Below, one piece after another: positions 43,384 through 55,552 of a stretch of DNA of 64,000 nucleotides (positions within the stretch are counted from its first letter, which is position 1; each line of letters begins with the position of its first letter). The notes beneath the pieces are model-generated. The model was not told the DNA's origin and did not search any database. It saw only the letters and a program-made list of their open reading frames with translations. Source of the DNA: Micrasema longulum (taxonomy: Eukaryota; Arthropoda; Insecta; Trichoptera; Brachycentridae). The translations under genes and the position numbers were made by a program. The stretch spans positions 620,001-684,000 of the forward strand of contig JAGVSM010003414.1 in NCBI GenBank assembly GCA_022494885.1. Reading direction: 5' to 3'.

Positions 43384-43500
43384 TTATTTTATTGTATTTA
43401 TTTATTCACACCTTTTATCAAAAATACAATTTTACGTTCACTTTGTCTGGCTAACAAGGGTACATACCCCGTTCCAAGCTAGGCAATTACATTATAATAT
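43384..43500 (-). mobile_element. LINE-tail-like fragment
   Basis: TTTATTTATT runs followed by 'ggctaacaagggtacatacc' + ccgttcc. Read on the minus strand, an A-rich 3' end. Confidence 0.4.
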
Positions 43501-43555
43501 ATGATAATAGTCAACAAATTAATAGAGCACAGACTAATAAAATATAAACTTACTC

Positions 43556-43668
43556 GTATACATATTTTGATACATATACATACACACATACACATATACA
43601 CACACATATATACACATGTACATACACACACACGTACATACACCCATTCGCATACACATACCTACATT
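43556..43668. repeat. CA/TA-rich microsatellite
   Basis: Imperfect (CA)n with TA and CATA interruptions. Confidence 0.9.
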
Positions 43669-43879
43669 CATCAAACATGTATAATTTATTTATAATGCGA
43701 AACTTCATGGTTGCCATCTGTATACATCTCTTTAAGCAATTCTCTTAAATAACAATTTTATTTCGAAAATCCTGAATAGCGTACACAATTAAGAAGTGAA
43801 AAAAGTTGATTATTTAAAAAAAATAAAACTTATGTTTAATTTTTGTATTTTTCCGACTGGTAAAATATTTTTTCATACT

Positions 43880-44275
43880 GTTATATTTTTCCGTGATTTC
43901 TGCTGTCTGCTGTCCTTTCTCTACCCCCACCCAATACCCTGCTCCTACATCCCCTACCCCCACCCCACAAGAGCAGATGCCCCGGCAAGTAATCTGATTG
44001 CACCGCATGCAAACTCCCAACTTGCGCTGATGCAGGTTATCCGGAACAAGCTAGTTGTAATAAAACTGAATTGAACTAAGTGAATTATTGGAATAAATAT
44101 GCCCGGCGGAAACGAGAATAGAATTCGCCATTACTTTCATAGAGCTCTTGTCAATAACTATTATCGTTTTAAAGCTGCATACTCCACAAACTTTTAGCAT
44201 GAACAGCTTTTTTCCGTCTCCGTAATGCTGTAGTCTGATAAAAAGTAAGGAAATCATTAAAAATTTAATTGCCAT
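43880..44275. other. Unique, less AT-rich stretch
   Basis: Includes a C-rich tract 'ctacccccaccccacaagag' and 'aaatatgcccggcggaaacg'. No frame with a recognised domain. Candidate regulatory DNA. Confidence 0.25.
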
Positions 44276-44324
44276 CTAACTTAACCCAACCTTACAAAAA
44301 AATAAGCAAATAAAGATTTTTTTT

Positions 44325-45250
44325 CAATTTATTTTTTATTTATTTATTAAAAGAAAACAACAGCCAATGCAACAAAAAAATAAATATTTACAAATAAACC
44401 AAAATTAGAGGCCAATTATAGTTTTCCATACAAAACTAAATACAATGTCAAAAAAGGAAGGAAAAAAGCATCATTCCACACGTAAAAAATAAATAAAATA
44501 TTACAATAATAATGAAATAATAAAAAAAAAAAGGAAATGTTTTTTGTTTACTCAGACTTAAAATGCTTTCGCCGGTGGATCCATACGAAGTAATACGGAG
44601 CTACCAGTCCTCCCTTCATTTTTCTTTCAAACAAGAGAAAATAATTACAATATTAAAGTTTACAAAAAAAAAATATTAGGTATGTACAGTTAGATTAAAT
44701 TATAATTATTATTTTTAATAAGGGTTCTAGCATTTTTTTTAAAATTTGTTTAAAGTGAGGATATATATATCTACTTCAGCAAAAAACGTGTCATAATTAG
44801 AACAACGACGCATTTTTATTTTTTTTTTTGCTTGAAATACCAACATGAAATCATTTTTGCAGCCGAGTTGTACGTTGAGGGGTACGAATTTTAATTTTCT
44901 CAAGCAGTTGAGGGCAATCTAAGTTGTTATTGCATATTTTGTAAAGGAAAACGGTATCATTGATGATTCTTCAAGATTGTAAGGTATCGATTTTATGATG
45001 TACTGCAGCTTCTTCATAGTTATTGAAATGTAAAAATTGACGATGGTTTAGGTGATTCAAAAATTGTTTTTGAATTCTTTCAATTCTCGAAATATATTTG
45101 GAAAATTGAGGAGACCAGACAGTAGAACAATATTCAAGGATACTGCGTACATGTGAAATATAGTGTTTTTAATGTCTGTGGATTGTAAAAAGGCTTACAG
45201 ACTCTTATTATAAAGCCCAATGTTTTGTAAGCTTTGCTTACTGTCTTCTC
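44325..45250 (-). pseudogene. Jockey/CR1-like LINE, C-terminus and 3' UTR
   Basis: On the minus strand from about 45170: VRSILEYCSTVWSPQFSKYI, SRIERIQKQFLNHLNHR, LYKICNNNLDCPQLLEKIKI and RVPQRTTR, the same ordered words as the LINE at 36120-36765. Stops after IDTLQS and RLQK and other breaks make it inactive. A 3' UTR of about 500 bp follows, ending at TTTATTTATTTATT (44337-44349). Confidence 0.85.
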
Positions 45251-45254
45251 TATA

Positions 45255-45613
45255 CAGGATGTTCTTTAAACCCTGACACATCCAAAACCACAATGATCAG
45301 TATGGGCAAGAAGACATATTAGCATATTTAAAAAAATATTTGGAACAAAGAAATTTTTAAAAGTAAAATATTCAAAAAACAAATGGTTGCTTACTTCTTC
45401 AGGGGAGAAGTGAGGGGAGGATGACGCAGTATCAGATTTCCCCCTCCCCCTCCTCGTTTCTACCCGCAGAAGTAAGCAACAATTTGCTTTTTTTAATATT
45501 TATTTTTTTTAAATTTTATTCGTTCTAAAAAAATATTTCCATGTGCCAATATATCTTCTTGCTCATACTGATCATCGTGGTTTCGGATGTGACAGGGTTT
45601 AATGAACACCCTG
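45255..45613. mobile_element. 359-bp palindromic MITE
   Basis: Ends CAGGATGTTCTTTAAACCCTG and inverted CAGGGTGTTCATTAAACCCTG. Complementarity continues through 'atgatcagtatg', 'gcaagaaga.atatt' and 'gttgcttacttct'. TA at 45253-45254 and 45614-45615. The centre has a purine-rich 'gaggggaggatgac' beside pyrimidine-rich 'ccccctccccctcc'. Inserted at the edge of the dead LINE. Confidence 0.92.
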
Positions 45614-46191
45614 TATGTTCTTTATGTGTCAACTTTTTATCCAAATATACACCAAGGTCACGAATACAGTCTACTTTAGTAATTTTGCATGCATTTAAAA
45701 GGTAAAAGGATAATTAGATATATGGATAGGATAATAGACATAATAATTTTTTAAGGTATTTCTGATAAAAAATGTACTTTTGTAATTAAGTTTTTCTTTA
45801 ATGACTTTCCTGTTTAATTTATTATCTTTAACTCGTTAAAATAAATTTTACTTGAATAACAATTCAGTGTTTATTTCTTCGTCATACTAAGGTTAATTAT
45901 TTGTATGAAAGACCTTTTTAATAGATATTTCAAGTCACCCATGTCGGGCATCGAAGCGCTGACGTCTAGCTTGTTAGGCAAGGAAATTGGCCACGAGGCG
46001 GACAAATCAGCGTACAAATAATAAACGCCAGTTTGACAACATTACACAAATTTTAAAGAACTATGCACAGTTACATTATAAAGAAAAATGAAAACAGTGT
46101 CATAAATAAACTTCTTTTATTTTTAATTTAATTTTACAATGAAAAAATGCAGAGACGTTAAGACGGAAAGAAATTTAAATATTTTTATTTT
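45614..46191 (-). mobile_element. Decayed SINE family 2 copy and spacer
   Basis: 45880-46002 reads on the minus strand as a degraded family 2 head ('cgcctcgtggccaattt') and body; B box altered (cgatgcccgac). The rest is AT-rich without genes. Confidence 0.5.
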
Positions 46192-46436
46192 TATTACTCC
46201 CTTTCCGCACTTTATGGTGCATAGATCACTGCATTGGTATACGAAAAGCGGCATGACCTTTTTTATTACATTAAGGTAAAATGATTAGTATTACGCTTCA
46301 GGTGCCAGTCCTGGGGACAATGAAATATTTCAGTGTAAAACATCTTAAATATTTCATGAAAACAATGTCCGGAATCGAACCCGAGACCTCTTGCATGGTC
46401 AGCAAACGCACGTACTATTTGACCACGAGGCAGACA
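46192..46436 (-). mobile_element. tRNA-derived SINE, family 2
   Basis: 'ctttatggtgcatagatcac' tail, 'ttacgcttcaggtgccagtc' body, B box 'ggaatcgaacccgagacct' and head 'tatttgaccacgaggc'. Confidence 0.85.
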
Positions 46437-46517
46437 AATAAAAAATATACCTAATTAAAAAAATGTATATAGTACAGCTGAGAACAAAAAGACGAACGAA
46501 CATTAAATTTGTTCGCC

Positions 46518-46668
46518 AAACCGGACTGTGGTCCCGTGGCTAATGTCGTCGACTCGAGCGAATTCCGCTCTATCACAACTTGTTTCCCATTTTCAAACAA
46601 TAAATTATTTACAACGCTTTGAAAATGACACACAACTAAAAAACGTAAGTAAATCATAAAAACACAAA
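46518..46668 (+). mobile_element. tRNA-derived SINE, family 1
   Basis: Head 'gtggtcccgtggctaatgtc', then 'ccgctctatcacaacttg' and 'aattatttacaac'; the B box region is deleted or altered, so it could not be transcribed from its own promoter. Confidence 0.78.
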
Positions 46669-47389
46669 ACATTTTTTTAGCGTTTGAAAAATTTATAAAA
46701 TAAATCAAAATCATTGCATACTAAATAACAGTTTCTTAGGATACAGACTAAAGTATTATAAAAGGCGTAAATGGAAAGTTCCGACAGATTGTTTAACAAT
46801 ATTTTTTTTCATGGATAATAGACGACAGATTTATGACTTGAAAACTAGAGAGCTGACTGACAAAAGCTTTTAAATGATACTCCTGACTGCCCTAATTTAC
46901 TTAGTTAAATTAATTTCCATAACCTACACTTTAAACGTACCCGCCATACCAAATTATTTTACTGTGCCGACGTTAACATTAATTCAGCAAAATATTCATG
47001 CATACATAGAATTTGCAACTTGTATAATAACATTATTGGAGCCAATGCGAGTGACATATTCACCTTGAATAATAATAAATTCAAAAGGGAAATCAGCGAC
47101 AGCATGCAGGCCTTGTCGTCGTGGGTGAGTAATGAAGGGTAAATACAATATTATTTTTTTCGATTTTATTTGTATTTGAAATTTACAAGAGTTCATAATT
47201 TACAATCATTTAATTTTTTGTTTTACCAATTCTGTTCTTGGGTTATATAATTTTATTTATGACATATTACGCATATTGTTAATCATAAGTTTAAAATTAT
47301 TTTTAGTCTTGTATTGAGTATCCATTTTATTATAACCGTATTATTGTGTAAATGACTATATTTTAACAAAATATTACTATACAATTCAA
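46669..47389. other. No gene seen
   Basis: A 64-codon frame at 46874-47068 begins with a hydrophobic stretch but shows no domain, splice site or start context. AT-rich otherwise. Confidence 0.35.
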
Positions 47390-47872
47390 TCTTGTTTAAA
47401 AATCCGGCTCAACGAAACTTTCTAATTTTTAATAGACAAAAACACAAATTAAGTTATCTAGTTATGTGCCATCTAGACCGACAAGACAAAATCTTTTGTT
47501 TTACACTGAAAACGCGTCAACAAACTATTTTAAACAATCTACAATACCTAGAACATGCGACCAATATAACAATATATTTACCGAGGCTGATATTTTTTGT
47601 GACAATGTATGTAAATTTAGGTCAAAAATTATAGAAATTTTGAGAGAAGCAGACATTTAACATTATTATTACATAAATATTTTTTTCATTTCGTTTCTTT
47701 CACATTTATTATATTGAACATAATTTAAATTATTGTATTAAGTGTAAACAATTTTTTTGGCGTGTGCATGAGTTTCTTACACTAATATACAAAGAAATTG
47801 GCAATATATGTGTATATACTGTTTGTTTACCTAATAAAATAAATAAATAAAATAAATAAATAAGTTGAATTC
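47390..47872 (+). pseudogene. LINE C-terminus with (AAAT)n tail
   Basis: Two overlapping frames, one shift apart, read PTRQNLLFYTENASTNYFKQ, STIPRTCDQYNN and ADIFCDNVCKFRSKIIEIL, the last 60 residues of a Jockey/CR1-like LINE protein (Asp-Ile-Phe, Phe-Arg). The 3' UTR has 'gcatgagtttcttacacta' and 'tatatactgtttgtttacct' and ends in repeated AAAT units (47835-47866). The inverted 3' end at 21563 is the same family. Confidence 0.75.
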
Positions 47873-48334
47873 CGTGTTATTATTATTTGTTTATGGTAAC
47901 AAATATGTGAAATTTATATAATTTATTATTTTTTTTACTTTCGTGTGTTTAACCCATTTTAATTTAACTTATTCTGTTTTATTTTGTTTCTTTTTATCAA
48001 GTTTATGAAAAAAAACTTATCACTTTTTACCGTTTGAAATTTTATTGATTTTTGTTTTATGTTTTATTTCCTACATTTTTATTGATACTTGTTTTTTTTT
48101 TCTTTGTTTAATATTTATAATCATTTCTTTCTTTTATATTTTTCAATTTCGTGTTTATATCTATCTCATTTGTGGAAAGGAAAAAGTTCCTCAACGATTA
48201 ATTTTCATTTTTCATTTTTTTATTTAAATTATGTAGGAATCACGCCAAAATAATAGGAATATGAGATTTTTCAAAAAAACTTTAATTGGCTCTTCTGTGA
48301 AGCTGTTATGCTTTCCCTTTACACCCTCGATATA
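47873..48334. other. T-rich spacer
   Basis: T-rich plus strand; the frame at 48045-48227 is Phe/Ile-rich from composition. Confidence 0.4.
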
Positions 48335-48664
48335 CAGGTAAACTCCGTCGATCGCGCCCTGGTGAGTGCGGATTTATTACAAAGCGATATTTTTCGCAAT
48401 GTAGTGACGTTAGAAAATAAACTATAAATAATCGAGATGATAGAAAATGGTGGTGGTTTTTCAAGCAAGCAATGGTTGGTTTGATTGGTTTAAATAAAGA
48501 TCCATTTTGCACTCCCTTAAAATGATTGGCGAATCGGCTAATGCAGACAGAATCAGCTGAAAAATATCCGATGAGTTCCGTGAAAAATCCCCCGTTGATC
48601 GCGAAATTTCGTTTATCGCGGCCATGTCCAGAACGCATCCCCGCGATTAACACGGGGTTACCTG
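48335..48664. mobile_element. Pogo/Tigger-like MITE
   Basis: Left end CAGGTAAACTCCGTCGATCG, right end inverted CAGGTAACCCCGTGTTAATC (after an outer CA); flanks TA (48333-48334) and TG. GTTAAC-type ends with cgcg nearby resemble pogo-group elements. An overlapping minus-strand frame is chance. Confidence 0.55.
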
Positions 48665-48771
48665 TGATTTGTAAAAAATCCTAAAATAGGCGTATATAGT
48701 ACGTACAAAAAATAGCAAAAAACATAAAGTTTGCATAAACACTCAATTTGTTTTTTTTTTCGGTTTGTTAG

Positions 48772-49007
48772 GCACCGAAAACATTTGTGCCGAATGGACC
48801 ATTACGGAGCAAAAAACTACCTTCAATGCTCCTCATAAACATTGAAGAAATAACGAGTAACAAACAAAATCAATCAACTGACAAGGCGAATATTGTGTAC
48901 TCTGCAATAAAATTCATTAATCTTCTACAGTTAATCGATAGCCATGACACTAATATAACGCAGAATGTTATTTACTTTATGGCATGCACTAATTATTGTG
49001 TTAAAAG
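48772..49007 (+). CDS. Candidate internal exon, unidentified
   Basis: A strong acceptor context, 'tttttttttcggtttgttag', ends at 48771. From the next base an in-frame stretch of 78 codons runs to AAAAG|GTACAA at 49007/49008, a usable donor; the frame would stop eight bases later, at 49015, if unspliced. Start phase 0, end phase 2. The peptide starts APKTFVPNGPLRSKKLPSML and includes KANIVYSAIKFINLLQLIDS and YFMACTNYCVKR. No domain recognised and no neighbouring exon found. It is not part of any repeat seen here. Confidence 0.3.
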
Positions 49008-49017
49008 GTACAAATGA

Positions 49018-50224
49018 TTTAAAACCTTGTTTTTGTTTTTCAAAATTTCCTTGCAGTAAACTAATACTTATTTCCAATAAATTTCAATCCACAATGTGTA
49101 AGTCTTAGAACATATTTGAAGCGATTTAAACAATATCAAATTTACATAAACTCCTTCTTCTTCTTCCTCTTCCTCTTCGTTTAGATCTGTTAATCTGTTT
49201 TGGCAGAAAGCTGCTCTTAGGACGTTGAGATCCAACTCTCTCCATCTTTAAGACGGTCAACCAGGAAGACGAAGACGAGGTGGAATTTTCTTAGCTGCAA
49301 TGTAAAGGATTCTAGAGTTGTCCATTATATAAACACGATTTCTTCAAAATCTTCTTCTTGCTTTGCTCCATCCAGCGTTGTTAACACTACCGATTTTGGG
49401 TGCAATCTACCGAATTCGATAGTAATTCAACCGATGTTTCAATACCTTGAATTGGCTATAATAATTGGCTAGGTTGATAGAGCGAACCTGTTTTCTAAAA
49501 AAAAAAACAGTTTTTAAAACAGTGTGGCAAAGTTGTAGCCATCCTCTTTTTCTTTAATAGCAGTTTTCGGCAGTACGGCTCGTCACAAATAAAAGTTAAC
49601 AGGAAGAATTTAACTTTAACTATACCGTCATAGACAAGACTCCACACTACATTTAATTTGCCGATACCCAGGACAAATTCAAGAAAGAATGATTTTTTCC
49701 ATAGAGCATGTCGTTATTACAATACCGTTCTCTCCGATCACGCAGACATTTTTCATATTTCTTATACTAAATATATAAGATTACTTAAAGGTGTTTATAA
49801 TACGTCCGTATAATTAAATGAGTATGTCATTAAAACTGTATATTCACGGTTATGTTTTGTACCTTCTTCGATATTTTTTAAAGTTTTTTATTTTGTTTTT
49901 ATTTAAAAAAACAAATTTATAAATGAACTTATTTATCAAATATATGTATTTTATTTAAATTTATCATTATTTTTATTTTTACTTTATTGTTATTGTATAT
50001 TATATTTACATATTAATTTTGCAGTTTCTGAATTACTAACATTTCTTAACTTTTAAATTAATTTTATTATATTACTGGGTTATTTTAATGTGTACACTTG
50101 ATAAATAACTTTCATAGCCATGTAAAATGATCATTGACGGTGTTTATAATTTAATTGAGAATTGTACCCTTATTTTCTATATGAATTAATGTTAAAACTT
50201 TTGTTTTTCAAAAATAAATAAATA
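49018..50224. other. Mostly unassigned
   Basis: 49150-49181 is a CTT/CCTCTT microsatellite. The next 150 bases ('gttttggcagaaagctgctc', 'gacgaagacgaggtggaatt') are less AT-rich but have no good frame. Beyond 49400 I see nothing. Confidence 0.4.
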
Positions 50225-50560
50225 AATAGTAAAGGTATGTTACTTTAGTAGGTAGATATGTGTACCGTGGGGTACGCATCCCCTTGGTACATATCAATGT
50301 ATCTACCCAAAACTTGAAGATACAGGGTCAGTTATGTATCTTCGTAATTGCTCGAAAGAATTGAACTTCAACTATACCGTCAAGGTGAAGGTATGACGTC
50401 TTTATCTTCTCATCATAATCGAGGCCTTGATCAAGAATTGTGCGGATTAGTCTCGTATCAAAATAAAAAATGAATATCATTTCACTTAAAGTTAAATTTG
50501 TAATCATATACACATACATCATTAAAATTAATTCGTAATCTCAACAAAAAAGGGTGGAGG
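50225..50560. repeat. Dispersed repeat, direct relative of 58857-59155
   Basis: Shared blocks: 'gtagatatgtgtaccgtg', 'aaggtgaaggtatgacgtct', 'cccatcataatcgaggcc', 'cggattagtctcgtatcaaa' and 'acatacatcattaaaat'. Identity is high over the last 170 bases. Confidence 0.8.
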
Positions 50561-50655
50561 TATAATTTCCTTATCTTCCGATAGCAATTGCCTTTTTAGG
50601 ATGTAGGGAATTTATTGAATATTATTATTTATTTTTTAATTGATAAGTAAAAAAA

Positions 50656-50830
50656 ATGTCCATCTCGTGTTCCGAGGCTATTGCGCTTGCCTACCTGTGA
50701 GGATAATTCCCGGCAATATTTGAAAAGTTTGTTTTGAACTGCAATATACCATAGTCCCTGTACTAGCGCCTGCATTAACATATAGCGATTATCTTGTCTT
50801 CACGTATACAACAAACGATAGAGGCACACT
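50656..50830 (+). mobile_element. SINE family 2, decayed
   Basis: 'cctgtgaggataattcccgg' is a shrunken tRNA-like head and the body 'cagtccctg.tactagcgcct' fits the family; the tail lacks (GAT)n. Confidence 0.5.
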
Positions 50831-52859
50831 GCAATTGATATAACAATACGGTGCTCTATGAGCTAAAAAACGCAGATTAGGGAATTATGATGAAGATTAC
50901 GTACATTCGTGGCATGTCCTTAAACTCCTAATATAATCTCATGCGTAATATCTCAGCCCCCGGCAAAAGTGCCACAAATCTAAATGTGTCTACCAAAAAA
51001 TCGATTTTGAAGTTTTTACTAGCGGTTGAACAGATATTTAGTTACTATCCGGAATCCGGCTTATAAAGGACGTCTTTAAGTATCCAATTTTAGGCATATA
51101 ATAACAAGAATAATAACAAATACTTCTAACATATCCAAAACAATTCCTTTAATTTTTGTTAATTGAAATACATAATAACATATCATTTTCTACTGCCACA
51201 TATGCTCCGTATGTATTATAATGACATTTTTTAATTGTAAAACTTAGTACGCAATGCACTTTATTCCAAATTATAACAAAAGTCAAACGTGATTTAAAAA
51301 ACATTATTTTTACTTATGACGCTTGACAGAGGGGCGATATGTTATTGTGTAAACAAGAATATGAGACATTCCCGTAACGCACGTCACATTACAACAGTAT
51401 AATGACAACATTATCATAATCAAGAAAATGTTTTAATTTCCGGCAGTAAACAACCTGAACTCTTAACTAATTTGTCCCATGCCGCGTTGCAGGTACTTGG
51501 GGCACATCCTGAAAACCAAATAACGCGTTTTACTTAATGATACGTATAACCGGTTATGAAAGTCGAATAATTTGATAATTTTACATTGGAATTATTCAAT
51601 TATATTAGTAGGCGTCACCTTTTAAAGGATCGATTATAAATAATCGCGATATTCAGTCGGTAACCGAATACGAAAGTGGTTACGAAATAGTTCCGAATTT
51701 ACAGTTTTGATAAATTTTTATGCACCGCAAAAAATATTAAAACGTACTGAAAATACTGAAAATAGGCACCAGTTTTTGAATAGCATTACATTTTTTATTA
51801 CATATTTACTCAAAATTTTATTTTATTTAGAGTATTGAGGCACAAGTCCCAACTCCATGGAAATAAAGTCCTTGAGTTGGGACGAAAAATATACGACATT
51901 AATATCGTACAAAACAAGAACATCATAAAAAAAATAACACATAAATATTCGACAACGACACTCGAGACTAATAAACCAGGGACTGAAATTACAGAAAAAA
52001 CTTAACAAAATACTCTTTACAAAAGATGTTTAAGGTTTAATCATTAGAATGTGAATTAGAAAAAGAAAAAATATTTTGTTAAATCAATGTAATCCGTAAG
52101 GGTTTGTAAATAAATAGCTACCAAATAAAATTTTAAAATACACATAAATATTAAAAGAACAAAAAAAACAATTATTTGATTTACGTGAAACAAAACAACA
52201 TAAAAATGAGAAAGGATTGTGTTTTTTTTTAAATCTTGGAAGCAACTATGTTACTCATACTTAAAGCAGTTAGATTCTGAAAAAAAAAAGTTATTTTTGC
52301 TAGCTGATTTTTTGCCTAAAATAATCATTTTTATAGCGTTTTAAACTTTTCATGACCGGTTTTATATAATTCGATTATTCGAGCACTTCACTAGTTATAT
52401 TCCATTACATTAAAAGGTTCTGCCTTTTCGTCATCCCATATAAATATATATACGGGTGAATCTTGCCAAGAACCTTCCTTGTGTAAATTATTTTCACATA
52501 AAATACACGTGAAACGTGAATATAACGACAAATTTGGAACACATTAGTAGGATATTTCCAGTAATATGTTTATGTTTCGTAAAACATAAACATATCTCAA
52601 ACGAATATAATGACAAATTACAAAACCATTATAACGTTTCTTAGATAAGAAAATATTAATACATTTTATGACTGTCCAAACCTTTGTTGGATGTACTAGA
52701 GTCAACGATAAATACGGAAATATCAGAACATAGATTGAGGAATGCTCAATATTCCATATTCCCCATTTATTGGGTAACATGGAAATTTGTAACAGGTATT
52801 GTGACCTAATTCTTTCATCTATTTTTAATGTTGCATTAGAAATACAAACAGATGGATTC
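50831..52859. other. Long unique stretch, no gene
   Basis: About 2 kb of AT-rich sequence. The patch 51540-51700 has several short palindromes ('aaccggtt', 'gaataattt ... aattattc', 'cgattataaataatcg'). A conceivable acceptor at 51491 ('gccgcgttgcag') lacks a pyrimidine tract. No recognised frame. Confidence 0.4.
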
Positions 52860-53215
52860 CACATCCGCTCCTGAGTGGAGCGCGTAGACATCACCAGACG
52901 CCTCCAGAAGACCCTATCGCCAGCCAGCACTCTCGCCTCCTCTTATGTCAATCCTGCGTCCCATAGTTCCGCCGAATAAAATCGAAATCATCATCGACGG
53001 CCGTCCAGGATGGCTGAAGCCCGCAGGTATAAATAAAAGGCAACTTAGAAGGTTCTCTCGATACAAACGCATCGCGTGTCCAAGCCAGGCCCACCACCGC
53101 GTCCTCAAGACGCTCGTTATAGGAAGCTGCTGCGTCCGTTCTCGGACTTCGGGGTTAGATATAAAATCAAACCACCGAATGCCTAATATTCTCCTCAAGC
53201 TCTTACTCCTAGAAC
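52860..53215 (-). pseudogene. LINE C-terminus, second RTE/CR1-like type
   Basis: Minus-strand frame 52914-53198 begins MRRILGIRWFDFISNPEVRE, then RTQQLPITSVLRTRWWAWLG and HAMRL, the 'RILGI.W.D.ISN.EV' and 'WLGH' words found after the polymerase in LINEs of the RTE group and relatives. The following frame (YALHSGADVES) continues after a stop. Different family from the LINE at 10963. Confidence 0.75.
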
Positions 53216-53290
53216 ATTTGATTTTCGAATATTCGGCGCTTCAGCCGAGAGCGTGACCGAATATTCGCTATTCGGCCAAATCACTATTCG
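53216..53290. repeat. Cluster of 'gaatattcgg' palindromes
   Basis: cgaatattcgg, gccga, ccgaatattcg and attcggccaaat alternate; such runs occur at ends or interiors of some insect DNA transposons. Fragment only. Confidence 0.4.
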
Positions 53291-53486
53291 TCGTATCTCT
53301 AAAATAAACTAATATTGCTGACTGCACTTAAAAAAATAAATAACGTTTTCATCCTTTTTAGATGTGGGCATGAAATTTTTTCAAGATTTTGTATTTTTTT
53401 TTAAAAGTAGCCTAGTTTCTTTTTGTTCCTTATCATTAAACATATCAAAAAGATAAAGTTTTTTAATTCATATTAGATTTTTTCAA

Positions 53487-54000
53487 CTATTTATTTATTT
53501 ATTTTATTGACGGGCTTATGCAGTCCATTCTAACGATGGTAAATACAATTTCTTATAATAAATACAGGTACTTACTAATAAAATAAAATACAACTAAATT
53601 AATATTTTTATTGAATCGGCATTCACTGTGTAACACTTTATTATAAATTATTATAAAAATAAACCTTTGTTATTAGTGTTACACAATTGTATTATAGTAG
53701 TGTTCTTGTAAAATAATACAATTGTATAACACTAATAACAAAGTTTTATTTTCATAATAATTTGCAACTAAATTAAATTAAAGCCAGGACAAAAAAAAAT
53801 ACTATCTCAAGACAAGATCCAGTTTATCTTAGTGATTTTTTAAATCTATAAAGACTTACGCCAAAAAAGTCCAGAAATTGTCCGTTTACAATACTACACA
53901 ATCGGGACATTGGTGCATGCAAGCCATATGATCAAGGAACAGCACATTATAACTGTGGTGCAATATCAATAATTTGGCAGTCGAACAAGTTAAATTAAGG
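53487..54000 (-). mobile_element. Jockey/CR1-like LINE 3' end
   Basis: Tail TTTATTTATTTATTTT at 53490-53505; UTR block 'ccaaaaaagtccag' shared with 36085; decayed coding words NLFDCQIIDIAPQ and YGLHAPMSRLC at about 53890-53990. A hairpin MITE sits in the UTR. Confidence 0.6.
53645..53763. mobile_element. 119-bp hairpin element in a LINE UTR
   Basis: Left arm 'aaattattataaaaataaac' continuing 'tttgttattagtgtt', right arm its complement with few changes; arms about 50 bp, loop about 18 bp. No clear TA duplication. Confidence 0.75.
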
Positions 54001-54069
54001 AATTCACTGTCATCAAGTAATACAAAATAACGTGTCCATAAAAGGACTAAGTTCAACGGCAGTAAAACA

Positions 54070-54420
54070 CAAAAGATAAAGGAGTAAAATTAGTTACTAA
54101 AAGTTTCGCTAGTTTTCCGCTAACAATGATGCGACGGCTGAATTTCAAAAACTCGTAGAAACTTGCGTAAATGCAAAGGAAAATGAGACTTGATCCGGAG
54201 CATTACGGTGCAAAGTCCCTTACTGCAAAACAACAATATATGTGAATTTGCATATTTATGATACGCCGAGACAAAAAAGGGTCGAGGGACGGAGAGAAGG
54301 GGGGGTTGGAGACGGTCAAAGTGTTCTTCGAGAAGTTTCTCTTGAACAACGTTTCTCAATCGGAACCGTGAAAAGTCACAAGGAGTAATCGCGAGAGGTT
54401 AAGGTATACATTATTCGATA
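54070..54420. other. Unique, less AT-rich stretch
   Basis: Contains 'gtttcgctagttttccgcta', 'gacggagagaaggggggttg' and 'tcgagaagtttctcttgaac'. Open minus-strand frame 54120-54359 (79 codons, starts MRNVVQEKLLEEHFDRLQPP) lacks any known domain or splice signal. Could be an exon or regulatory DNA. Confidence 0.25.
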
Positions 54421-55552
54421 AGTAAATTTGAATAAAAAATAAACGAACGAAAAACACAAAATGCCGAACACTACAAATAAAACGTAAGGTCAAATAATTT
54501 TTATATCAAATAATAAAATAACCACAAAGTTAGTGCTTCAAATATAAACTTTATAATTTTTATATCGTTTGTCAAAAGACCGGCTTCTCCTGAATATTTT
54601 TTTATGGTTTTCTCTTTACTGAGAAAATGCTGAAAAGTTTCTTAACATGAACACAGCCGACCCCGCACGCAAAAGTTAAACCAACTAGAAAAAACTTGCT
54701 ATAAATATAAGACTTGTAAATAATTAGCATGGCAAAAATAAACGATTCTTATTTAAATAAACTATTTCTCAACATTTGAATCATAAAACAATAAAGAAAA
54801 AAATACGGAATACAAAAAGTCATTGAATATATTAATGAATTTATTGAATCAATTCATTTATTAATTTATAAATTAGATGCAGTTGGCATTGATTACCAGA
54901 TGAAGGTTGAATTAGAAAGAAAAAGAATTGATAGATTTAGATGGCGTATATATTTTATTTACGGCACTTTAGCAAAAACACGTTAAAATTATATTTTAAG
55001 ATTAAATATATAATTTTAAAAGACAAAAAAATGTATATTTTTAAGTGCCTATTGATGTAAAAATGGTACATGTAGGTACTCGTATTTTTTGTTTATGTCA
55101 TAAATCTACAATACTTTTTTCATCTTCATTTTCAACATTTTGTTTATTACTGATTATAGGTGTTTTTATTTACTTTTTGCAACAACAGCGATGAATTAAA
55201 TTTATTGGACCCAGGATTAATAAAAAACACTTTTAATCATCGTGATCTTCGAGGAAATTGATCCCAGAACCTCACGCGTCTTGTCATTATGATGTAGTTA
55301 GGTGGTATCCGAATTAAAAATTTTAGTTTTCTAAACATAATTTACCGTTAATCCCTATTACCCTCTGTGTCTGTGCGCCAATCACAAACGCGCGTGTTGA
55401 ACACAAAAAGCAACGAATCAACTATCGCGAGATAAATGAAGACGTAGCATTGGTAAAAACATCATTTTCAATCAGAACTAAAATTATAGTTATTTATCTA
55501 TTTTACTAGGCGAACATATTATACATGTCAAGAGATAACATAATGCATTTAA
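54421..55552. other. No gene seen
   Basis: AT-rich. 54525-54552 ('aaccacaaagttagtgcttc' + aaatataaac) is identical to 21878-21905. Confidence 0.4.
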
